A DNA stretch of 64,000 nucleotides from Alitta virens (lineage: Eukaryota; Annelida; Polychaeta; Phyllodocida; Nereididae). The notes beneath the pieces were generated by a model. The model saw nothing but the letters and a program-made list of their open reading frames with translations, was not told the DNA's origin and searched no databases. Below, piece after piece: positions 58,201 through 64,000 of this stretch. Position 1 is the first letter of the stretch; the number at the start of each line of letters is the position of its first letter. The stretch lies in NCBI GenBank assembly GCA_932294295.1, contig OW028585.1, forward strand, positions 21,118,912 through 21,182,911, given 5' to 3'. Both the position numbers and the translations under genes were made by a program.

Positions 58201-59376
58201 CCTTATATCTATGAAGTTGCGCTGGTTATATCTCGAAATTGGCTAAAATTCTGATTGGCTAGTTGTGTCCTCTCTGCTGGTTTCAGAAGGTGTGAGACAG
58301 GGCGCTCCACGCTCTCCAGCTTTTTGCCGCACTTTCTGGGTCATGTGACAGGTCATGTGACAGGTCAGGTGACCAGAATTACATGTCATGTGACCCTAAT
58401 CACCTTGTTGACCAGTTGAACCTTCATCCCCCCCCCCTCATAAAATTTCTTAATTGAGGACTGCACCAAAAATGACTAAATTAGTCCAAAGGGATGCCTG
58501 TTTGAGTTTCGAACTTGGTTGACCTTTTCCCCCAGTGGAAATTTTCCATGAATGCAGGTCACTGGAAACAGTGACACAGTTTCAAGAGACACAGAAAGTG
58601 AGAATTTCCTAGTTGCTAAATGTGACATTTAGCAACTCTTATATGCCAAATAAAACAAACCATCAGGAACGTTTCACGTTCCATGATGACAGATAGCCAA
58701 TTCCTTATCATTTTGCCACAATACCACGCGAAAATAACCATTTATTCTTGTAACCATAATCTAGCAAATTATAGCCCTTTGCTGACCTCTCCAGATTACC
58801 CAACTTGCCATATAAAGTTTATCATGGTATTTTAAACATTTCCATAACCACTACAGCCCTTAATTCTTGCTAATTAAGTTATTTTCCTGATATTTCCAGT
58901 GTTATGAGGCATTTTAACCATTCTTATTACCTAATTTCGTGTTTTGCCCCTGCTTTTAACCAGCAGTGCCCAAATTCTACCTTTGCAGTATTCCTCCCTC
59001 TTTTATTCAAAAAGGGCTGCACTTGTAGTGAACATTTGGGTGGCACGTCTAAAAACCCACTCTGCAGGACACGACCACGTGTTCAGTCCAGAGAATCAGG
59101 TACACGAAATGTCCAGTCACTAGAAAGTGACTGCAGCGACGCACCTCTTGTTATGTCGACATTTACCACGTGTTTGAGAGAATCCTTAATAAAAAATAAA
59201 TAAAAATCATGTGCATGGGGAAAACTAAGTAAAATCAAACTATATATTGTCTAAATGAAGCTACAACTGGTATTTATTGTATAAACATGTGATCACTAGA
59301 TTCTCAAAAACAAAGTGCCAGAAGTCAAGCAATAAGTGCTATTTCCCTCTGTTATGCAGGGACCAGAATCTTAAAT
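58201..59376. other. Spacer between pol and the C2H2 region
   Basis: AT-rich and noncoding. On the minus strand a G-run (ATGAGGGGGGGGA) precedes TGAAGG at about 58427, which could be another polypurine tract and LTR start. Repeats of CATGTGACAGGT occur at 58340-58395. Function unclear. Confidence 0.35.
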
Positions 59377-62300
59377 TCACTGGTAGCCTACATTGTGGCC
59401 TAACCTATCAGGTGGCTTCCTCAGCCTACCTGGTAGAAATGGAGCCGCTTCCGGATCCAATTCCCGAGAAGGAGCTGAGGGCAGCTCCAAATCCGGAGAA
59501 GGAGCTGAGGACAGCTCCAAGTCCAGAAAAGGAGCTGTATCCAGATTCGAACTCGAATCTGCCAACCTTCTCGTGTCCAGGGGACCGCGTGTTTGCAAGC
59601 CGCACCCCCTGCATTCTCCAGTCCCCGCAGCTCCGCCCCGCTCTGGTCGCCCAGACCAAGGCTGCGCTGCGTCATCACTCAATTCTCCGGGCAAGGGCGG
59701 ATCCCGCCCCTCGTCTAGGGGGGTCGCACTTGCTCCGTCCTCATACAATGATGGGTCCAAATACGGATCGTCTGATGGAATATCAGGGATCCGGATCATG
59801 TCATCTGGAGTCACCTCAGCTAAGTACATCTTGAGCTGATTTATATGGACAATGCGCTTCTTTCCAGTGGCTGGAGCTTCAATTTCATAATTGACCTCTC
59901 CCATCTTCCTGGTGACTTTGTAGGGACCCAAAAACTTCAAGGCTAACTTCTGCTTGGCCAGGGGCGGATAAAACAGCAAAACCCAGTCTCCAATATGGAA
60001 TGACTGCTCCATCGCCTGCTTCTGGGCTGCTCTCCTCATCTGCGTCCTGCACTTTTCAAAGGATTCTTCCATGGCTTCACGTATCCACTCCACATATTCC
60101 ACTGGACAGTGGTGCTTATGTTGGAGAGCGTGGCCATACATCAGATCGACAGGGAGCATCGCTTCTCGGCCCAACATCATTCGATTTGGCGTGATATCCG
60201 TGGATCTATGGGGCGTAGCCCGATAGGCACACATCACGTAAGGAAGCATGTCATCCCAGTCATCTCTCCTTTCATTCACCAACTTTGATAGCATATCACC
60301 CAATGACCTATTGAAGCGTTCCACCAGCCCATCGCTTTGGGGATGATAAGCCGTGGTCCTGGTCTTATTAATCCCCAATATTTTGCACATTTCTTGGAAT
60401 AATTTCGATTCGAAATTAGTCCCTTGGTCACTATGCAAGTGATAGGGAGCTCCAAATCGCAAAATCATGTTGGTCACCAAGCAATCAGCCACCGTATAAG
60501 CCTCTTGATTAGGAAGAGCGAAGGCTTCTGTCCACTTAGTAAAGTAGTCGGCAACGACTACTATATACTTGTTATTGGACTTCGTGACAGGCAATGGTCC
60601 CATTATATCAATGGCCATCCTTTCCATCGGCATTCCTACTGGCACCTGATGCAGGGGAGCCTTCTTCAGGCCGCCCTGTTTCCGCTTCTGACACACATCG
60701 CACCAACCTATCCATCGGATCACGTCTTCTTTGTAGCCAGGCCAATAGAACCTCCGTCTCAACTTTGATATGAGGCTGTTGATCCCCATATGACCACCAA
60801 GACGAGACGTATGAAGCTGGCTGAAGATACTGCGTCTGATGTTTGCTGGGGCTACCATTTGCTTCACCAATTCACCTGTAGGCAACTTGTGGCTTCGATA
60901 CACGATGCCTCGCCTCAGTTCTAAGCAATAAAACTGGGCCCATATATTTCGCACCTGGGCCGAGTGCGTGACAATAGCGTGATACGGCGGTCGCTGTCCA
61001 GCATCTAACCACTTCTTGGCGGTCGCAATGGCCATATCCTGGCCCTGAGCATACCGTATTTCCTCCAAGGTGAAAGACTCTATCCAATTTGGATCCAGAG
61101 ATCTCTCAATGCCGTCTCCAGCTATTTCTCCTGCCATTTCTCCAGCCGTTTCTCCTGCCGTTTCTCCTGCCCCTGCCACATACACTCGCACCTGGGGTTC
61201 CTCGGCTTCTCCTGAGCCGACTTCAGTCGCTGGCCGAGGCTGTCCACACGTAATCGTGCGGAAGCCTCGTACTTGGTTCCACTGCGTGATGGAAGCCACG
61301 AGGTCACCATTCTGGCCATGACCTTGGTCAGGACATTCCTGGCGCTTACAAGCTCTCACGGGGATGCGTGAGCAGCCATCTGCGTTAGCGTGTTTCTTGC
61401 CTTCTCTGTATTCGATTACAAAATTGTATTCGGTCAGAGAAGCTATCCATCTCGCCAACATTCCTTCCGCATCTTTAAAGTTCTGCAACCACACCAAAGC
61501 ACGATGATCAGTGCGCAAACGCACTGAATCCTGTCCATACAAGTAGGGCCGAAATATTTTCGCCATTCTGACCACAGCTAACAATTCCTTGTATGTCGTG
61601 CAATAATGCTTTTGCGACGAAGACAGACACTGCGAGGCGTAGGCAACTACGCGCTCCTCTCCCTCAATAATTTGCGACAATACACCTCCTATCGCAAGAT
61701 CAGAAGCGTCCGTGTCCAGGATGACAGGGCACCCTTCACGTGGTAGCACCAGTATTGGTGCAGTCGTGAGGGCCCTGATTAACCTTTTAAAAGCGTTTCT
61801 GCATGTCTCATCCCACTTAAAGATGGCCTGGTGCGCTGTTAAAGCATGTAGTGGTGCTGCTAATCCAGCAAAATCCCGCACGTACTTCCTATAGTACGAT
61901 GCGAAGCCTACAAAGCAGCGCACCTCCTGTACTGTGGTGGGTTCGGGCCACTCTCGCACCGCCTTTATCTTTTTAGGATCTGGTTTCACACCCTCTCTAC
62001 AAATCACATGCCCTAGAAAGGAGACCTCGCTCTTAAATAACTCGCATTTGCTAGCTTTTAGCCTTAGCCCAGCCTGGCTAATGCGCTTCAGTACAACTAT
62101 CAGGTTACCTAGACACTTCTGGAATGTGGAGCCCTGTACCACTATATCATCCATGTAGCATAGACAAGTGGACAGGTCCAATCCTCCTAACACTAGCTCC
62201 ATCAAACGTTCCAGTGTAGCTGGTCCATTTGTAACACCAAAGGGCATCACTGTGAAGTGAAAATGTCCTCTGGGAGCAGTGAATGCGGTTTTCTCTTTGT

Positions 62301-63546
62301 CTCTGTCATCCATTTGCCAATAGCCAGACGACAGGTCCAGGGTACAAAACCATTTTGCCCCTGACAAAGTGTCTAGACAGTCATCAATGCGTGGCAAAGG
62401 ATAAGCATCCTTTTTAGTGCACGAATTCAATTTCCTATAATCCACACAAAACCTGAAAGTTCCATCTTTCTTTCTAACCAACACAGGGGGACTAGACCAG
62501 GGGCTGCTGCTGGGCTCGATCACTCCGAGTCTCAGCATCTTATCCACTTCCTCTGACAGCGCCCTGCTCTGAGCCCACCCTAATCTCCGGGCCGGCACTT
62601 TGAAAGGCCGATTGTCACCCGTATCAATCTTGTGCGTGGCTTGACTCGTGCGTCCCAGCCCGTATTTACCTCCCTCAAAACAATGTTCATACTCCATCAA
62701 GACCTTTCGGAGCTCTGACCTTTGATCTGCGGTCAGATCGTCAGTTTCATCCAAAAGAGGCTGCAAATGAACAGGCAGTCGTGTTTCAGTGTTCTTCCGC
62801 TTGAGTTCAGAATTGACCTCAGCAGCATTCACCGTTTTTGGTGAATCCACTTTTTCGACTTCGCTCAATTGACCTACCACTTGACCTTTCGCAATATGAA
62901 CACTCTCAGTCGTGGGATTGGTGATCCACACGTGAGCCCCAGAGCATTGAGATGCCAACAGTCCTCTAGGTATCATTATGTGCAAATCCTGGCAAACCGT
63001 GGGCAACGACTCGAATACGAGGTCGCCCCCGTTAGATACGCCCCAGGACACTAAATTGACTGAGACCTGCGACACGTGGCGAGCTGGTATATGGACGTCT
63101 TCGTGTATAATTGCTCGGCCTGTTTTTCCAGGGCGACCCTCTATACACGCAATATCAACGCCTCCCAGCCTCAGCATCCCTACTGAACACATTAACAATG
63201 CACCGTGTCTTTTCAAGAAGTCCATCCCTAATAAACCAGGGAGACATCCGATGTCTGCTACCAAAAATTCACAAGGATAAAGCATCCTCTCTAAACAGAG
63301 AGTGAGCTCCACCTTACCATAAATATTAATGGGTCCCCCATTGGCAGCCGAGATTTTGCCTTCTACAGGTCTTAATGTCTCTCGATTCGCGCCAGGTATC
63401 TCATCATACTCCTGCTTACTCAGCAGAGATACCTGCGCACCGGTATCGATCAGGAGATCCACGTGACGTGTCCCTACACTGATCGTAATATACCAGGATG
63501 CGCTCGAATTCTGCATGGCCACCTGTCTAGGCCAGTGCTGTCCCAC
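59377..63546 (-). CDS. pol: Ty3/Gypsy pol polyprotein, 1389 codons without stops
   Basis: Domains in order: aspartic protease (LLIDTGAQVSLLS, Asp34); reverse transcriptase (FRFCVDYRKLN, TLDLSSGYWQ, YMDD at 464-467); RNase H (ILDTDASDLAIGG to ADGCSR); HHCC zinc-binding N terminus of integrase (HTSRLGGHMG...CDVCQKRK); DDE integrase core (MAIDIMGPLP, HSDQGTNFES, GLVERFNRSL); GPY/F module (FLGPYKVTRKMGEVNYEI); and a low-complexity C terminus. The order RT-RH-IN places it in Ty3/Gypsy. The reported start is a GTG inside a 53-bp tandem duplication; a TAG lies just upstream in frame, at 63582-63580. Two in-frame minisatellites are present. An uninterrupted pol implies a young copy. Confidence 0.95.
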   Translation of the reverse strand: MGQHWPRQVAMQNSSASWYITISVGTRHVDLLIDTGAQVSLLSKQEYDEIPGANRETLRPVEGKISAANGGPINIYGKVELTLCLERMLYPCEFLVADIGCLPGLLGMDFLKRHGALLMCSVGMLRLGGVDIACIEGRPGKTGRAIIHEDVHIPARHVSQVSVNLVSWGVSNGGDLVFESLPTVCQDLHIMIPRGLLASQCSGAHVWITNPTTESVHIAKGQVVGQLSEVEKVDSPKTVNAAEVNSELKRKNTETRLPVHLQPLLDETDDLTADQRSELRKVLMEYEHCFEGGKYGLGRTSQATHKIDTGDNRPFKVPARRLGWAQSRALSEEVDKMLRLGVIEPSSSPWSSPPVLVRKKDGTFRFCVDYRKLNSCTKKDAYPLPRIDDCLDTLSGAKWFCTLDLSSGYWQMDDRDKEKTAFTAPRGHFHFTVMPFGVTNGPATLERLMELVLGGLDLSTCLCYMDDIVVQGSTFQKCLGNLIVVLKRISQAGLRLKASKCELFKSEVSFLGHVICREGVKPDPKKIKAVREWPEPTTVQEVRCFVGFASYYRKYVRDFAGLAAPLHALTAHQAIFKWDETCRNAFKRLIRALTTAPILVLPREGCPVILDTDASDLAIGGVLSQIIEGEERVVAYASQCLSSSQKHYCTTYKELLAVVRMAKIFRPYLYGQDSVRLRTDHRALVWLQNFKDAEGMLARWIASLTEYNFVIEYREGKKHANADGCSRIPVRACKRQECPDQGHGQNGDLVASITQWNQVRGFRTITCGQPRPATEVGSGEAEEPQVRVYVAGAGETAGETAGEMAGEIAGDGIERSLDPNWIESFTLEEIRYAQGQDMAIATAKKWLDAGQRPPYHAIVTHSAQVRNIWAQFYCLELRRGIVYRSHKLPTGELVKQMVAPANIRRSIFSQLHTSRLGGHMGINSLISKLRRRFYWPGYKEDVIRWIGWCDVCQKRKQGGLKKAPLHQVPVGMPMERMAIDIMGPLPVTKSNNKYIVVVADYFTKWTEAFALPNQEAYTVADCLVTNMILRFGAPYHLHSDQGTNFESKLFQEMCKILGINKTRTTAYHPQSDGLVERFNRSLGDMLSKLVNERRDDWDDMLPYVMCAYRATPHRSTDITPNRMMLGREAMLPVDLMYGHALQHKHHCPVEYVEWIREAMEESFEKCRTQMRRAAQKQAMEQSFHIGDWVLLFYPPLAKQKLALKFLGPYKVTRKMGEVNYEIEAPATGKKRIVHINQLKMYLAEVTPDDMIRIPDIPSDDPYLDPSLYEDGASATPLDEGRDPPLPGELSDDAAQPWSGRPERGGAAGTGECRGCGLQTRGPLDTRRLADSSSNLDTAPFLDLELSSAPSPDLELPSAPSRELDPEAAPFLPGRLRKPPDRLGHNVGYQ
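59461..59550 (-). repeat. Three in-frame 30-bp units at the pol C terminus
   Basis: Units at 59461-59490, 59491-59520 and 59521-59550 share GAGAAGGAGCTGAGG. They encode repeated LxLxSAPS segments in the pol tail, beyond the GPY/F module. Confidence 0.8.
61125..61172 (-). repeat. Four in-frame 12-bp units between RNase H and integrase
   Basis: Units of TTTCTCCTGCCG type encode AGETAGETAGEMAGEIAG on the minus strand. They lengthen the linker between RNase H and integrase without breaking the frame. Confidence 0.85.
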
Positions 63547-63606
63547 TTTTACCGGCTCGAATTCTGCATGGCCACCTGTCTAGGCCAGTGCTGTCCCACT
63601 TTTACC
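63502..63606 (-). repeat. 53-bp tandem duplication at the gag-pol junction
   Basis: 63502-63553 is repeated at 63555-63606 with identical sequence; the offset is 53 bp, which is not a multiple of three. The stretch covers the beginning of the protease-pol reading frame. The duplication places stop codons between the gag region and pol. Confidence 0.9.
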
Positions 63607-63682
63607 CCTTCCCAATATTCTGGAGGCTGAGGGGCTGCTTTTTCAGCAGGTGAAGGATCCGGGACGGATACTTCCTCCACCC

Positions 63683-64000
63683 TTACTCGTTTTCCGAATG
63701 TTTTCTCTCCCTTTTATCCTTGCCCCCCTTTTTGCCCTGATCGCTCCGCCCTTTGGACCGTTTATCACCGTGGTTACTCGACCGGTGTTCCCTGTCCTTG
63801 CTAGGCGCTCGTTTCTTTGAGTGATCATCATCGGCGTTGCGTCTGGGGCAGTCCCTGCGGAGATGCCCGGTCTTTTTGCACCGGTAGCACCTCCGTGTTT
63901 CAGGTGAGTAATCCTGCTCCTGCCGGCGAGTATTGCTGTAAACCTTTCCCTTTTCCTTGGCCATAACCTCGCCCATTATGGAATAAACTAAATCTTTCAA
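63683..64000 (-). CDS. gag: Ty3-like gag C-terminal part with CCHC zinc knuckle (5' partial)
   Basis: Encodes CYRCKKTGHLRRDCPRR, a CX2CX4HX4C nucleic-acid-binding knuckle typical of nucleocapsid. A long lysine/arginine-rich tail follows, to a TAA at 63685-63683. The remaining gag lies beyond the window. The pol-side frame is -1 relative to gag here, the usual relation for frameshift expression. Confidence 0.85.
   Translation of the reverse strand: MKDLVYSIMGEVMAKEKGKVYSNTRRQEQDYSPETRRCYRCKKTGHLRRDCPRRNADDDHSKKRAPSKDREHRSSNHGDKRSKGRSDQGKKGGKDKRERKHSENE

Overview
The window is animal nuclear DNA. It is AT-rich, with many short exons bounded by GT-AG introns and dense interspersed repeats. The two host genes are receptors with metazoan-only architectures. 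The TGF-beta type I receptor kinase reads closest to vertebrate ALK4/ALK5 as I know those families. Together with the intron density and the repeat content (P-type, hAT, mariner, tRNA-SINE, Ty3, LINE), this suggests a marine invertebrate deuterostome such as an echinoderm or hemichordate. The phylum is an inference.

Layout. 1-20130 (+) holds the 3' part of a large LDL-receptor-related gene. It encodes the end of one six-bladed YWTD propeller, three complete propellers, an EGF-like module after each propeller, three sushi/CCP modules, one transmembrane helix and a cytoplasmic tail with FDNPGY. Its introns carry many small DNA-transposon derivatives. 20131-28440 is intergenic and UTR sequence with MITEs, SINEs and a repeat-poor 4.4 kb stretch that is probably the 3' UTR of the next gene. 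28441-37864 (-) is a complete type I TGF-beta/activin receptor serine/threonine kinase gene. It is 505 codons in ten exons. An eleventh exon (3b, 33336-33487) is an alternative to exon 3a for the second half of the ligand-binding domain. 37865-45700 holds an almost complete P-superfamily transposon (THAP + transposase, TIRs, 8-bp target duplication), a Ty3 integrase fragment and a foldback element built from about 20 copies of a 14-bp motif. 45700-55616 is gene-poor and carries two LINE remnants in opposite orientation and a copy of a 460-bp repeat. 55617-64000 (-) is a Ty3/Gypsy-like retroelement: gag end, a 1389-codon pol without stops, then a GC-rich C2H2/coiled-coil open region, polypurine tract and LTR.

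Both host genes encode single-pass surface receptors. They face each other tail to tail: LRP-like on +, kinase receptor on -. Nothing in the sequence links them functionally. The strongest finding is the pair of phase-matched, mutually incompatible ectodomain exons in the receptor kinase gene, an arrangement known from the insect activin receptor Baboon. The second is the LRP5/6-like propeller layout with sushi modules where LDLa repeats would be expected.
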